64,000 bases of DNA from an uncultured Prevotella sp. (GCA_946999045.1 CAMQBR010000001.1:35089-99088); one strand, 5' to 3'. Numbered from the stretch's first letter, positions 1 through 9,637 are shown. Program-made: numbers and translations. Notes: generated by a model from the sequence alone, not told the origin.

Positions 1-827
1 AAACTAATACCAAACACCATAGCTATAATCATTAACAGCGTATTTAATGCTCGCACCCATCCCGTTTGTATGTGTCCGCTCAGCATATCATTGACAAAGT
101 TGATGAGTGGCACTCCTGGAACAATAAACAAGGCGCAAGCCAAAAACGGACGGAAAGGTGTATCGGTAAGCATAAATTCTGGCACCATAGAAGCAAACTC
201 CGAACCTGGTGTAAGGAACGAACACAGCCACGCAATGATAGTAGAAAGAAACGATGCTACACAAATACCAATATACGTATTAGCTCCCTTTGTAGCCAAA
301 TACATCTTAAACCTAAATCCTAAGATAGCTGCTATTGATGCATAAAAGAACGCAGGCCAGTCGCCACCAAATTGAATACAGAAACCACCGCAGGCAAAAC
401 CCGCACCAATAGCTACCTGCCAGTGCGACCAATAACGTTTTTTGTTAAAACACTCATCTAATTCTTTATCGTATCTCTCTAAGCTATAGTTGTGCCTAAT
501 GGCAGCCCATGTAAGATGACTAATACGTGTAATGGCAGCCATATCAATGGCATGCTTGTAACACTTGCGAAATTTGTTGTAAGAAACGCCATTGTGAAAA
601 TAATTCACCATGATAACATTATAATTAATGTACACATGCAGATATTTCTTCTCTAATCCCAAATAAGCCTCTACTCGGTGCATATTGCGCACTATCATCG
701 TTGTGTCTGCCGAGCAGTCCATTAAATAACAACCTACCTTTAATAATAAATCTAACTCACGATGTACCCGCTGTACATCTTCATCAATAATGTTTTCGTT
801 TCTTTTAATTTCTGTTTGATTAACCAT
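1..827 (-). CDS. Threonine/serine exporter (ThrE/DUF1212 family), C-terminus cut by window edge
   Basis: Reading the minus strand from an ATG at 827 gives an open frame that continues to base 1 without a stop, about 275 residues. The N-terminal half is soluble (MVNQTEIKRNENIIDEDV...) and contains the cysteine-rich LLLKVGCYLMDCSADTT stretch typical of the ThrE cytoplasmic domain. A series of membrane segments follows, including a PGVPLINFVNDMLSG motif close to the PGxPLxN signature of this family. ThrE proteins export threonine and serine across the inner membrane; in many Bacteroidetes two adjacent genes make one transporter. The start overlaps the stop of the upstream AAE-type transporter by 8 bases, so translation is probably coupled. 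The family call is fairly secure; the substrate is inferred from the family. Confidence 0.85.
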   Translation of the reverse strand, partial: MVNQTEIKRNENIIDEDVQRVHRELDLLLKVGCYLMDCSADTTMIVRNMHRVEAYLGLEKKYLHVYINYNVIMVNYFHNGVSYNKFRKCYKHAIDMAAITRISHLTWAAIRHNYSLERYDKELDECFNKKRYWSHWQVAIGAGFACGGFCIQFGGDWPAFFYASIAAILGFRFKMYLATKGANTYIGICVASFLSTIIAWLCSFLTPGSEFASMVPEFMLTDTPFRPFLACALFIVPGVPLINFVNDMLSGHIQTGWVRALNTLLMIIAMVFGIS

Positions 828-2505
828 ATATAAAAATCATTATCTGTATAGTTAATATTCTCAATACCATAGCAAATGGGTAAACCATAGAATAACCTAC
901 TGAAGGAGAATCACTTTGTGTCATATCATTAACATATGCCAATGCAGGGGGATTGGTGTTGGCACCTGCCAATACACCCATCAACGTAAAATAGTTAATG
1001 TGAAATACGTATTTACCAATAATACCACCAATAAGTATTGGTATCATTGTAATGCCCAAACCGTACAATATCCATTGTATACCCGATTGAGATACAATGG
1101 TTTGCACAAAGTCGGCACCCGTTCCTAAGCCAATACATGCTAGAAATATACACAAACCTATGCGACGTAACATAAGGTTGGCACTAATAGTGTTATACGT
1201 AACCAAATTGTATTTAGGACCGAAATAACCTATTAAGATAGCCACTATTAATGGACCACCTGTCAAACCTAAACGCAAGCTCTCTGATATACCTGGTATA
1301 AAGAATGGTACATTGGCCAAAATACATCCTAAAACTATACCTAAAAAGATAGGAATAAGGTTAGGATCATTCAAACGCTTCATAGAATTGCCTAATAACT
1401 CTTCAAGTCTGCTAATAGCTAACTCATTACCAACTACCGTAACCTTATCACCCATTTGCAATTTAAGATGGGACGTAGCAACCAAATCAATGCCCGAGCG
1501 GTTAACTCGAGTAACATTAGCACCCAACCTACTACGTATCTTCATTTGCGCCAGTGTCTTACCATTCACCTCCGACTTGGTGATAAGTATACGGCGAGAT
1601 ACTAGTTGTGAACTTATTCCCTTCCAGTTCATATCTACCTTCTCGCCTAATAACGCACAAATAGGGTCTTGGTCAATTGGCTTACAAACTATCAACAGTA
1701 CATCTCCACAGTTGATAAGCGTATCATCATCTATAATTTCTTGTGTTTCGCTATTGCTTTTATGGATACGCGAAATCATAAATTCGCGCTTTAACAAATC
1801 GCTAATATGCTTAGATGTAACTCCGTTAACTCGCTCATTGGTAACTTTTACCGACAAACTATTAAGGGTAATATCCTCCAAATGCCCAATTCCTCCTTCT
1901 GCATCTACCTCTTCTTTTTTCAAGTCAATACGTAAAATCCATTTCAAAAGGAAGAATGACAATATAACACCTATCACGCCCAAGGGGTAGGTTACGGCAT
2001 ACCCACTGGCAATTGTAGGCGCATCCACATGTCGCAAGTCGCTGAATGCCTGCTGTGCGGTACCTAATCCTGGGGTATTGGTAACAGATCCAGATAAAAT
2101 ACCAGCAATAGTAGTTATTGACGTATCCGATAAGTAAAATATAGAAATAGCACCAGCTAAGCTAATAGCTATAACAATAGCCACTAAACCAATGAGAGTG
2201 TTACTACCTTTTCTGAAAGATGAAAAGAAACCCGGACCCACTTCTAAGCCTATAGAATAGACAAAGAGTATCAACCCAAATTCCTTTAGAAAGTGCAGCA
2301 AGTTCTGATCTAAGTTTAGTTTGTAATGTCCAAAGACTAAACCCGCAAACAATATCCACGCTAAACCTAATGATACTCCTCGCACTTTAATCTTTCCCAA
2401 CATTAAACCTAAGGTTATAACCAAAGCTAAAATCATAACGGAGTGTGCCACACCTCCGCCCCAAAGATTAGGGAACCCCTTAAAAAGACCCTCTATAATA
2501 TCCAT
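820..2505 (-). CDS. AAE-family putative transporter (YidE/YbjL type) with two TrkA-C domains
   Basis: This 561-residue inner-membrane protein has the duplicated layout of the aspartate:alanine exchanger family. Hydrophobic segments fill about residues 20-195 and again 385-560. The region between them holds two TrkA_C/RCK-like ligand-binding domains (about 205-290 and 295-375, with GDVLLIVCKP and GDKVTVVGNE). The motifs GSVTNTPGLGTAQQA and GANTNPPALAYVND occupy equivalent places in the two membrane halves, as in YidE and AspT. The family exchanges small organic anions, but the substrate of this subgroup is usually unknown and I do not assign one. It is the first gene of a two-gene unit with the ThrE-like gene. 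Confidence 0.88.
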   Translation of the reverse strand: MDIIEGLFKGFPNLWGGGVAHSVMILALVITLGLMLGKIKVRGVSLGLAWILFAGLVFGHYKLNLDQNLLHFLKEFGLILFVYSIGLEVGPGFFSSFRKGSNTLIGLVAIVIAISLAGAISIFYLSDTSITTIAGILSGSVTNTPGLGTAQQAFSDLRHVDAPTIASGYAVTYPLGVIGVILSFFLLKWILRIDLKKEEVDAEGGIGHLEDITLNSLSVKVTNERVNGVTSKHISDLLKREFMISRIHKSNSETQEIIDDDTLINCGDVLLIVCKPIDQDPICALLGEKVDMNWKGISSQLVSRRILITKSEVNGKTLAQMKIRSRLGANVTRVNRSGIDLVATSHLKLQMGDKVTVVGNELAISRLEELLGNSMKRLNDPNLIPIFLGIVLGCILANVPFFIPGISESLRLGLTGGPLIVAILIGYFGPKYNLVTYNTISANLMLRRIGLCIFLACIGLGTGADFVQTIVSQSGIQWILYGLGITMIPILIGGIIGKYVFHINYFTLMGVLAGANTNPPALAYVNDMTQSDSPSVGYSMVYPFAMVLRILTIQIMIFIYG

Positions 2506-2530
2506 GATTGTACACTGTAAAATTCGCTTA

Positions 2531-2538
2531 CAAAGTTA
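2531..2538 (-). promoter_or_regulatory. Bacteroidetes -7 box for the AAE transporter
   Basis: On the minus strand this reads TAACTTTG, a match to the TAnnTTTG -7 element of Bacteroidetes sigma-ABfr promoters, 26 bases upstream of the ATG at 2505. A -33 element is weak here. Confidence 0.55.
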
Positions 2539-2733
2539 TCGAAAATACTAAAAACAATCAAGTTTTTGCTATAAATAATCATGATAATAGTTAACTTTAT
2601 CACTAATGTCTATAGGTAAATTCAATAACTGGTATAGAAAAAGCAGAATATAGAGGAGGAATCCATAAAAATAGATTAGCAGTATAAAGACGCACGACTT
2701 GTATATATGCATTTTTTCATTAAAATAATATTT

Positions 2734-2926
2734 GGGCGGTTCTATAAATTACCACCGTAAAGTTTTTTATATCAGTTTTTTTACGTTTTTTCATCTTGTG
2801 GACTTTTTTTTGTTCAATTTGCTTGTTCGTTCAGTCTCGTATAGCTCACTATACTCCTTCACTCACAAACAAAGTGATCTCAAAAATAGCCTCACCATTT
2901 GTCAAAGCTAATTTATAGAACCGCCC
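2734..2926 (+). mobile_element. MITE-like element, type A copy 1 (A1)
   Basis: A 193-bp non-coding element whose ends read GGGCGGTTCTATAAATTA and its complement, about 18 bp of terminal inverted repeat. It is flanked by an exact 4-bp duplication ATTT (2730-2733 and 2927-2930). The interior has the family blocks ACCGTAAAG, CATCTTGTGG, GCTTGTTCGTTCAG, a TATAGCTC-centred imperfect palindrome and TTTGTCAAAGC. No ORF is present, so any movement would need a transposase supplied from elsewhere. Same orientation as A4, A5 and A6, opposite to A2 and A3. Confidence 0.85.
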
Positions 2927-3532
2927 ATTTGTTTTTGTGCTGACGTTCAACCAAGCATCCTACCTTTAGCTTGAGATACAAATAAGCATTATTTTTTATG
3001 AAAAATATTTACTTACCCTTTCAATACTTGCGTATTTGTCAGCAACAGCATTATTGCCCACAAATACAAGAATTTTGCACATTATTCATTATCAAAGAGT
3101 TATATTTTTTTATCTATTTTTTATTTCATAAAAAGCATACATTAGTCTTACTAACTCCATGCTTTAGGATGGTAAACTGTATGTAATTTCCAAGCTATTT
3201 CATGCAAATATCACCATTAACTCAATGCTTTAGTAAAAAAAAGTAACGCAACTGTCATTTTTACTCGTATTATCTACCTTCTTTTATTGCTTTTATTTTC
3301 CAGATTGAAAGTATATAAATTATCATTTTTCTTTACATTCTTTATTTGCAATTTTTCTCGAAATTAGCTGTTATTATGCTTGAAGACTACTCTATATATT
3401 ACAAATAATGTATGCTGTTGGCTCACCTAAAAAAATCTGCGAAATTTGCGAAATCTGCGAGAAAAATAATACTTCATAAGAAAATATATCACTGAAACAC
3501 AATATCATTTAACCTATATTACGCATTTCATA
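2927..3532. other. Gene-free AT-rich stretch upstream of oxyR
   Basis: About 600 bases between MITE A1 and the oxyR promoter. A 62-codon frame (2998-3186) lacks a credible start context and looks like chance. I see no RNA gene here. The only clear structure is the short 9-bp repeat at 3435-3461. Regulatory sites for peroxide control of oxyR could lie in its last 100 bases but cannot be pinned down by eye. Confidence 0.5.
3435..3461 (+). repeat. 9-bp tandem repeat, three units
   Basis: ATCTGCGAA, ATTTGCGAA and ATCTGCGAG follow each other with an exact 9-base period. Function unknown; it lies about 70-95 bases upstream of the oxyR promoter. Confidence 0.7.
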
Positions 3533-3563
3533 TTGTGGCTTTTATTGAAAATATGTACCTTTG
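3533..3563 (+). promoter_or_regulatory. oxyR promoter (TTG-N20-TACCTTTG)
   Basis: TTG at 3533-3535 is followed after 20 bases by TACCTTTG (3556-3563). This fits the Bacteroidetes -33/-7 pattern and ends 22 bases before the oxyR ATG. Confidence 0.6.
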
Positions 3564-3585
3564 TATAAATTAATAAGACACTACT

Positions 3586-4512
3586 ATGACTTTACAACAG
3601 CTTGAATATATGATGGCAGTGTACAGATTAAGGCACTTTGCTAAAGCAGCCGACTATTGCCATGTTACACAACCAACACTTAGCTCAATGATTCAGAAAT
3701 TAGAAGACGAATTAGGTGTTAAAATATTTGACCGCAAGAAACAACCTATTGGGGTTACTTCGGTGGGCGAAGCCATTATAGAACAAGGTTGGAAAGTATT
3801 GGTAAATGCTCATAAGGTTACTGAGGTAGTAAAAGAGGAGAAGCATTCTATTAGCGGAACATTCCGTATTGGCATTCTGCCAACCATTGCTCCGTATCTT
3901 ATTCCAAGGTTTTTTCCACAACTCATGAATGAGTTTCCAGATATGGATGTACGTATCGTGGAAATGAAAACCAATGAGATACGTCAGGCGTTGCAGAGAG
4001 GTGATATAGATATGGGCATTGTTGCCGACCTTTGCGACATGGATGAGTTTGACAAGCAGACATTGTTTTTTGAACAGTTCTTTGCATACGTTGCCAAAAA
4101 CGATCCGCTCTATCAAAAGAACAATGTAAAGATAAGTGATTTGGTTGGCGAATTTTTATGGTTGTTGGATGAGGGACATTGCTTTAGAGACCAATTGGTG
4201 AAGTACTGCCAACTAAAGGCTGCCAACACTAGCAAGAAGGCTTATAGCTTAGGAAGTATTGAGACCTTTATGCGCATAGTAGAAAGTGGAAAGGGTGTTA
4301 CCTTTATTCCAGAATTGGCAGTGTATCAGTTAAACGACAGTCAAAAAAAACTTGTAAAGCCATTTGCCATTCCTGTTCCTACTCGCGAAATTGTAATGAT
4401 AACACAAAAGGATTTTATCCGTCATCGGCTTCGCCAGTTATTAGTAGATCGTATAAGAGCCAGCATACCCAAAGAGTTGCTAACATTGAGCAAGATGCAA
4501 AGGGCTATATGA
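3586..4512 (+). CDS. oxyR: Hydrogen-peroxide-sensing LysR-type regulator OxyR
   Basis: A 308-residue LysR-family regulator. Residues 1-60 form the winged helix-turn-helix (FAKAADYCHVTQPTLSSMIQKLE), followed by a periplasmic-binding-like effector domain. The two redox cysteines of OxyR are present in GHCFRDQLVKYC: from the codon positions they are Cys199 and Cys208, the same numbers as the disulfide-forming pair of E. coli OxyR. This separates it from generic LysR proteins. In anaerobic Bacteroidales OxyR activates catalase, Dps and alkyl hydroperoxide reductase genes; none of these are in the window. It stands alone with its own promoter. Confidence 0.95.
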   Translation: MTLQQLEYMMAVYRLRHFAKAADYCHVTQPTLSSMIQKLEDELGVKIFDRKKQPIGVTSVGEAIIEQGWKVLVNAHKVTEVVKEEKHSISGTFRIGILPTIAPYLIPRFFPQLMNEFPDMDVRIVEMKTNEIRQALQRGDIDMGIVADLCDMDEFDKQTLFFEQFFAYVAKNDPLYQKNNVKISDLVGEFLWLLDEGHCFRDQLVKYCQLKAANTSKKAYSLGSIETFMRIVESGKGVTFIPELAVYQLNDSQKKLVKPFAIPVPTREIVMITQKDFIRHRLRQLLVDRIRASIPKELLTLSKMQRAI

Positions 4513-4522
4513 GCCTTTTATA

Positions 4523-4573
4523 GCTCAAAAATAAATCAAAAAAATCTAAAAAAGTTAATTTATAGAACCTACC
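4523..4573 (+). repeat. Truncated right end of a type B MITE-like element
   Basis: The sequence from CTCAAAAATAAATC to TTATAGAACCTACC matches the right-hand end of the type B copy at 22139-22324 (TCAAAAATAAATTAAAAAATCT, then TTATAGAACC). No left end is visible, so it is a remnant. It begins just after the oxyR stop codon. Confidence 0.6.
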
Positions 4574-4582
4574 TATACTCTT

Positions 4583-4724
4583 TCGCCCCTTACAGGGGTA
4601 TTAGTTTATTGAATGAAGAATTATCACCAATATTTAAGTAATAAGCCCCCTACACTATGCTATATCGTTCTTTCATAACTTGTAGTTATTTCAGCCCCTC
4701 CCTTTGGAAAAAAATGGGGGTAAC
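4583..4724. repeat. Degenerate REP-like palindromic sequence
   Basis: TCGCCCCTTACAGGGG near 4583 is the reverse complement of the CCTGTAAGGGGCGA block near 40495. It is followed by GCCCCCTACACTATGCTATA and GCCCCTCCCTTTGG, which resemble the segments in the 40.4-40.6 kb region. Non-coding; the repeat is imperfect and its boundaries are approximate. Confidence 0.4.
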
Positions 4725-4832
4725 TTATAACAATAAACAAGAGTTATGTTCACTGAGCTAACAGGTATTTGTCTGATAACTCCTATAAACTACTTATTTA
4801 CTCATATTAATTCCTTGGCGTCTTTCAAAATT

Positions 4833-7103
4833 ATGAATTATGTAGATGTTGTCGTACCATTGCCATTAGAGGGTACATTTACTTATTCTGTACCAGACAA
4901 CTTAATAGATAAGGTACAGTTTGGAGTACGTGTTGCTGTAACGTTCGGTACATCTAAGGTACATACTGCCATTGTAGTTTGTATACACAACGACACACCA
5001 GCCTTTAAGGTAAAAGATATTATTGCTGTTATTGACAATACCCCTATGCTCATACAACAACAATATAAGCTGTGGCAATGGATATCATCTTATTACTTGG
5101 CATTCATCGGTGATGTTTATAATGCAGCATTGCCTGCTGGACTCAAGGTTGAAGAAAACTATAAACCACGAACCGAAACGTATATTGACCTGTGTGAGCC
5201 ATATAAAAACGAACAGGCATTACACTTAGCACTCAATTTACTGAAGCGTGCTCCCAATCAGCAAGAGGTTTTAATGAACTTCTTGCACATATCTCATTGG
5301 GAAACCATTCGTGGTGACCAATTAACTGAGCCTATTGTGGATATTACCCGAGAGGAGTTGATGAACGTTTCGCATTGTACCTATGCCACTGTAAAACGAT
5401 TAATAGAGCGAAAAATATTGCATACCTACGAACGAGAAGTGGGACGCCTCAACAATATGGGCGAAGAACATATTGAAAGAGTAAAACAACTAAACGATGC
5501 ACAACAAGAAGCCTACAACCAAATTGTATTTCAGTTTCTGAAAAAGAATGTTGTTTTGTTACACGGAGTTACATCCTGTGGCAAAACAGAAATCTATATA
5601 CATCTTATAAAAAAGGCACTAGAAGATAAGAAACAGGTGCTTTATTTGTTGCCAGAAATTGCATTAACGGTTCAAATAACCAGCAGGTTACGGCATGTGT
5701 TTGGCAACAAATTAGGCATTTATCACTCTAAATACAGCGATGCCGAACGGGTGGAAATATGGAAAAAACAGTTATCCACCAACCCTTACGAGGTGATATT
5801 AGGTGTGCGAAGTGCCGTGTTCTTACCCTTTCAACGACTCGGTTTGGTTGTGATTGACGAGGAACACGAAACCTCTTTTAAACAACAAGACCCCTCACCA
5901 CGTTATCATGCTCGCTCGGTTGCCATTATGCTGGCACAGATGTATGGGGCAAAAGCATTGTTGGGAACAGCTACTCCCTCCATGGAAAGTTACTACAATG
6001 CGAGACAGGGTAAGTATGGGTTGGTAACATTATCTACGAGATACAAGGGTATTGAGTTGCCAAAGATAAATATTGTTGACATAAAAGACCTGCAACACCG
6101 CAAGATGATGACGGGGCCTTTCTCGCCTATACTGATAAAGGCTATCAATGAGGCACTCAATAACAACCAACAGGTTATTTTGTTTCAAAACCGACGTGGC
6201 TTTGCACCTATGATAGAGTGCCACACTTGTGGTTGGGTTCCTAAGTGTACCCATTGTGATGTATCGCTTACCATGCACAAAACCATGAATTTACTGACGT
6301 GCCACTATTGCGGATACACGTATCAAATACCAACAGTGTGTCCGGCTTGTGGGGAAACCGACTTGCGGGGACGTGGATATGGAACTGAGAAGGTAGAGCA
6401 ATATGTTAACCAATTGTTTCCACAAGCCAGAGTAGCACGTATGGATTTAGATACTACTCGTACCCGAAATGCGTACGAACGATTGATAGATGATTTTTCG
6501 TGTGGAAGAACTAACTTACTAATTGGTACACAAATGGTTAGTAAAGGATTAGATTTTGACTGCGTGAGCGTTGTGGGAATACTTAATGCAGACTCAATGT
6601 TAAATTATCCCGACTTTCGTTCTTACGAACATGCGTTTATGATGATGGAGCAGGTAAGTGGCAGAGCAGGACGAAAAGGCAAACGTGGTACCGTATTTTT
6701 GCAAACAAAGAATAAGGATTTGCCGATTATACAACAAGTAGTAAACAACGATTATCAAGGCTTCTTTACATCTTTGTTAGATGAGCGTAAGGCTTTTTCT
6801 TATCCTCCTTTTTATCATTTGATTTATGTTTTTTTACGTCATCGCTACGAAAATGTAGTTGAAACTGCATCGGTAGAATTGGGTAGTAGATTGCGTCAGG
6901 GATTAAAAGAGCGCGTGTTAGGTCCTGACAAGCCTACCATTGCTCGTATCAAGAATTTATATATTCGTAAAATTGTTATTAAATTGGAGAATGGTATCAA
7001 CTTTCAGGCTGTTCGACAATATCTCCGTACCATCCAGCAACAGCTGTTGCAGGATAAGCGTTATGCCTCACTACAGGTGTATTACGATGTAGATCCGTTA
7101 TAG
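4833..7103 (+). CDS. priA: Primosomal replication-restart helicase PriA
   Basis: PriA reloads the replisome at stalled forks. The frame is open from 4746, but the family N-terminus starts at MNYVDVVVPLPLEGTFTY, so I place the start at the ATG at 4833, giving 756 residues. Order of features: N-terminal 3'-DNA-end binding domain, Walker A (GVTSCGKTEIY, with Ser-Cys where Gly-Ser is usual), DEEH box (VIDEEHETSFKQQ), then the zinc-binding insertion with CHTCGWVPKCTHC and CHYCGY...CPACG, and helicase motifs V and VI (MVSKGLDF, QVSGRAGR). All eight zinc cysteines are present. It sits alone between two repeat remnants. Confidence 0.95.
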   Translation: MNYVDVVVPLPLEGTFTYSVPDNLIDKVQFGVRVAVTFGTSKVHTAIVVCIHNDTPAFKVKDIIAVIDNTPMLIQQQYKLWQWISSYYLAFIGDVYNAALPAGLKVEENYKPRTETYIDLCEPYKNEQALHLALNLLKRAPNQQEVLMNFLHISHWETIRGDQLTEPIVDITREELMNVSHCTYATVKRLIERKILHTYEREVGRLNNMGEEHIERVKQLNDAQQEAYNQIVFQFLKKNVVLLHGVTSCGKTEIYIHLIKKALEDKKQVLYLLPEIALTVQITSRLRHVFGNKLGIYHSKYSDAERVEIWKKQLSTNPYEVILGVRSAVFLPFQRLGLVVIDEEHETSFKQQDPSPRYHARSVAIMLAQMYGAKALLGTATPSMESYYNARQGKYGLVTLSTRYKGIELPKINIVDIKDLQHRKMMTGPFSPILIKAINEALNNNQQVILFQNRRGFAPMIECHTCGWVPKCTHCDVSLTMHKTMNLLTCHYCGYTYQIPTVCPACGETDLRGRGYGTEKVEQYVNQLFPQARVARMDLDTTRTRNAYERLIDDFSCGRTNLLIGTQMVSKGLDFDCVSVVGILNADSMLNYPDFRSYEHAFMMMEQVSGRAGRKGKRGTVFLQTKNKDLPIIQQVVNNDYQGFFTSLLDERKAFSYPPFYHLIYVFLRHRYENVVETASVELGSRLRQGLKERVLGPDKPTIARIKNLYIRKIVIKLENGINFQAVRQYLRTIQQQLLQDKRYASLQVYYDVDPL

Positions 7104-7143
7104 ATACCTGTCCTTATTATCTTAGGGAATATTTTTGAGTTAA

Positions 7144-7160
7144 GGGCAGTTCTATAACTT
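7144..7160 (+). repeat. Possible MITE end remnant
   Basis: GGGCAGTTCTATAACTT resembles the first 17 bases of the type A end. Nothing else of the element follows. Confidence 0.35.
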
Positions 7161-7301
7161 TTATGTTGAACTTAGAGCTTTATGGTTAGCTCCCTTACTA
7201 TATCACTTGCTTTTCATAGGTTGTAAGGACGCACGGCTCGTGCGTCCGCTCATTAATAATCATACCAACTTAAAATTCTACGAATAAATCAAATTATTTT
7301 G

Positions 7302-7309
7302 TACCTTTG
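7302..7309 (+). promoter_or_regulatory. -7 box of the deacetylase/GT2/gtrA operon
   Basis: TACCTTTG matches TAnnTTTG and ends 15 bases before the ATG at 7325. An in-frame TTG at 7307 lies inside this box, which argues against it as the start codon. Confidence 0.6.
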
Positions 7310-7324
7310 CCTAAAATATATTTT

Positions 7325-8110
7325 ATGATATTATTAAGTTTTGATACAGAAGAATTTGATGTTCCTAAAGAGCATGGAGTAGACATCTCTTTAGAAGAGG
7401 GAATACGTATTTCGGTTGAAGGTACTAACAAGATATTAGACTGTTTGAAGCAAAATAAGGTACAAGCTACTTTCTTTTGCACAGGCAACTTTGCCAAACA
7501 CTCCCCCAAAACCATTGAGCGTATTATGCAAGAGGGGCATGAGGTGGCGTGTCATGGGGTAGATCACTGGAAGCCTAAGGCTACAGATATATATGAATCT
7601 AAGCGCATTATAGAAGCGACAATAGGCAAAAAGGTGAACGGATATAGGCAACCACGTATGTTTTCTGTATCGGATACAGATATAGAGAAGGCTGGATATA
7701 CGTATAATTCATCGCTGAATCCAGCTTGTATACCTGGTAGATATATTCATCTTACTATGCCACGAATATGGTTTATGCGTGGTAAGGTAATGCAAATACC
7801 AGCATCTGTTACCCCTTGGATTAGGTTTCCGCTTTTCTGGTTGTCGTTGCATAACTTGCCGCAGGCTCTGTATCATAGTATGACTCGGTGGGTATTGCGC
7901 CACGATGGTTACTTTGTTACTTATTTTCATCCTTGGGAATTTTACGAACTAAATGCGCATCGTGAGTACAAAATGCCATACATTATCCGAAAAAACAGTG
8001 GAGATAAAATGATTCAGCGATTAGATAACTTGATAAAAATGCTCAAGCAAAGGGGTGAGAAATTTATTACTTTCTCTGAATTTGTAGACAGAAAGCGAGG
8101 AAAAGCATGA
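7325..8110 (+). CDS. Polysaccharide deacetylase (NodB-type)
   Basis: A 261-residue carbohydrate esterase-4-like protein. Visible NodB motifs are the N-terminal aspartates in LSFDTEEFD, the ATFFCTGNFA strand, the metal-binding pair in HEVACHGVDH (HxxxH) and GYRQPRMF (the RxP-type motif). C-terminal WEFYELN and TFSEF strands close the barrel. There is no signal peptide, so it probably acts at the cytoplasmic face. The start at 7325 is chosen because the earlier TTG overlaps the promoter. Its stop overlaps the start of the GT2 gene by 4 bases (ATGA). With GT2 and GtrA next to it, it likely removes an acetyl or formyl group from a lipid-linked sugar, comparable in logic to ArnD; that role is inference. 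Confidence 0.88.
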   Translation: MILLSFDTEEFDVPKEHGVDISLEEGIRISVEGTNKILDCLKQNKVQATFFCTGNFAKHSPKTIERIMQEGHEVACHGVDHWKPKATDIYESKRIIEATIGKKVNGYRQPRMFSVSDTDIEKAGYTYNSSLNPACIPGRYIHLTMPRIWFMRGKVMQIPASVTPWIRFPLFWLSLHNLPQALYHSMTRWVLRHDGYFVTYFHPWEFYELNAHREYKMPYIIRKNSGDKMIQRLDNLIKMLKQRGEKFITFSEFVDRKRGKA

Positions 8111-9069
8111 TAACATTAGCTACAGTATCGCCTTGTTACAACGAGGAAGATGTGTTAGAGACATCGGTTAATAGGCTTACTAACCTTTTTAACACTATGA
8201 TAGCTCAAGGCCGTATTAGTGAAAAGAGCGTAATAGTTTTTGTTAACGATGGAAGCAAAGACCATACTTGGGAACTCATTTGCAAGTTGCAAAAGACCAA
8301 TAAGTTTGTACGAGGTATCAATTTGTCAAGCAACGTAGGACACCAAAACGCTATTATGGCTGGTATGATGACGGCTCGCACTTGGGCAGATGCTGTGGTT
8401 ACGATTGACGCTGACTTACAAGATGACTTAAAAGCTATCCCTAAAATGGTAGATGAGTATACTAATAATCATTGTGAGGTGGTGTATGGGGTAAAGATTT
8501 CACGACAAGCTGATCCGCTGTTGAAGCGTATGTCGGCTGTTGCTTTTTACCGATTACAAGAAAAATTGGGTGTAAAGAGTGTATTTAATCATGCAGATTT
8601 CAGACTGATGAGTAGGAAGGCACTTAATATCTTGTCTACGTACCATGAATGCAACTTATATCTAAGAGGACTAATACCAATGTTGGGCTTGCCATCGGCA
8701 ACGGTTAATGAAGAAATTAGTGATAGACAGGCTGGTTCGTCTAAGTACACATTGCGCAAAATGCTCAACCTTGCACTCAACGGCATTACCTCGTTTACGG
8801 TTCATCCTATATATATGATTGTGTATTTAGGTTTATTCTTTATTTTTCTCAGTATCTGTATAGGTATTTATGTTGTCCATGCCTTGGTTATAGGAACAGC
8901 TTATCCTGGTTGGGCTTCTATCATGATGAGTATTTGGCTGGTAGGAGGATTTATCCTTTTATCTATTGGCATTGTAGGTATTTATGTGGGAAAAATTTAC
9001 ACAGAGGTAAAGAATAGACCGCTTTATCATATCACCGAAATTATTGGCGATGATGATCAAAAAAATTAA
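8107..9069 (+). CDS. Polyprenyl-phosphate glycosyltransferase (GT2, GtrB/ArnC/DPM1-like)
   Basis: The 320-residue protein begins with the GT2 nucleotide-sugar fold (SPCYNEEDVLETSV, VNDGSKDHTW, GHQNAIMAGM) and has the DADLQDD acidic motif of the DPM1/GtrB group. Two membrane helices follow near residues 232-258 and 268-295. Relatives transfer a sugar from a nucleotide donor to undecaprenyl phosphate. It overlaps the deacetylase by 4 bases and gtrA by about 20 bases, so the three are made together. The sugar cannot be read from the sequence. Confidence 0.9.
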   Translation: MITLATVSPCYNEEDVLETSVNRLTNLFNTMIAQGRISEKSVIVFVNDGSKDHTWELICKLQKTNKFVRGINLSSNVGHQNAIMAGMMTARTWADAVVTIDADLQDDLKAIPKMVDEYTNNHCEVVYGVKISRQADPLLKRMSAVAFYRLQEKLGVKSVFNHADFRLMSRKALNILSTYHECNLYLRGLIPMLGLPSATVNEEISDRQAGSSKYTLRKMLNLALNGITSFTVHPIYMIVYLGLFFIFLSICIGIYVVHALVIGTAYPGWASIMMSIWLVGGFILLSIGIVGIYVGKIYTEVKNRPLYHITEIIGDDDQKN

Positions 9070-9472
9070 ATTGTACTGGCAATCCCATCCTTCCGTGCAA
9101 GCAGATATATGGCGAATTGTACGTTTTGGTATAGTGGGAACGGTTTGTTCGCTCATTCACTATGGCATTTATTGTATGTGTGTACTCATGAGCAATGCCA
9201 ATATAGCTTATACGATAGGCTATATTGTAGGATTGGTATGTAATTATGTGCTTACTACGTATTTTACATTCAATAAAAAGCCCACAAAGCTCAATGCAGC
9301 TGGCTTTGTGGGGAGTCATATTATTAATTATTTAATGGAGATAGGCTTACTCAACTTATTACTTTGGTTAGACATTAGCAAGTGGTTGTCGCCCATATTG
9401 GTGATGATTATAGCTGTTCCTATTAACTTTTTAATGCTGCATTTTGTGTATTTACATAAGAAAAACAGATGA
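9050..9472 (+). CDS. GtrA-family membrane protein
   Basis: About 140 residues with four predicted membrane helices (IVRFGIVGTVCSLIHYGIYCM, YTIGYIVGLVCNYVLTTYF, two more near the C-terminus). FGIVG and CNYVLTTYFTF are typical of the GtrA/DPMS family, which is thought to move polyprenyl-phosphate-linked sugars across the inner membrane. The frame is open from a TTG at 9044, but ATG at 9050 or 9053 is more plausible. Third gene of the deacetylase-GT2-GtrA unit. Confidence 0.88.
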   Translation: MMIKKIKLYWQSHPSVQADIWRIVRFGIVGTVCSLIHYGIYCMCVLMSNANIAYTIGYIVGLVCNYVLTTYFTFNKKPTKLNAAGFVGSHIINYLMEIGLLNLLLWLDISKWLSPILVMIIAVPINFLMLHFVYLHKKNR

Positions 9473-9637
9473 TAAGAGTTTTTATTGTTAATAGGTTACG
9501 TATATTGGTATATAATATCATAACTATCTTATAATAAAATAACAATATAACAACATTTTCAAAAAATATATATGTATAAGCTTGTGAGCTTTATAAGTTT
9601 GCAAATTGACGAGTTGTTATTTCTATCAGTAAAATGA

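Noticed and set aside
66..345. Two rightward frames near the left edge
   Set aside because: They are antisense to the ThrE-like gene, whose own frame has clear family motifs.
1313..1990. 225-codon rightward frame
   Set aside because: Antisense to the AAE transporter; the leftward frame is plainly the coding one.
2998..3186. 62-codon frame upstream of oxyR
   Set aside because: Composition follows the local AT-rich DNA, no start context and no recognisable feature.
4746..4832. Upstream ATG start for priA
   Set aside because: The extra 29 residues are not part of the family; MNYVDVVVPLPL at 4833 is the usual start.
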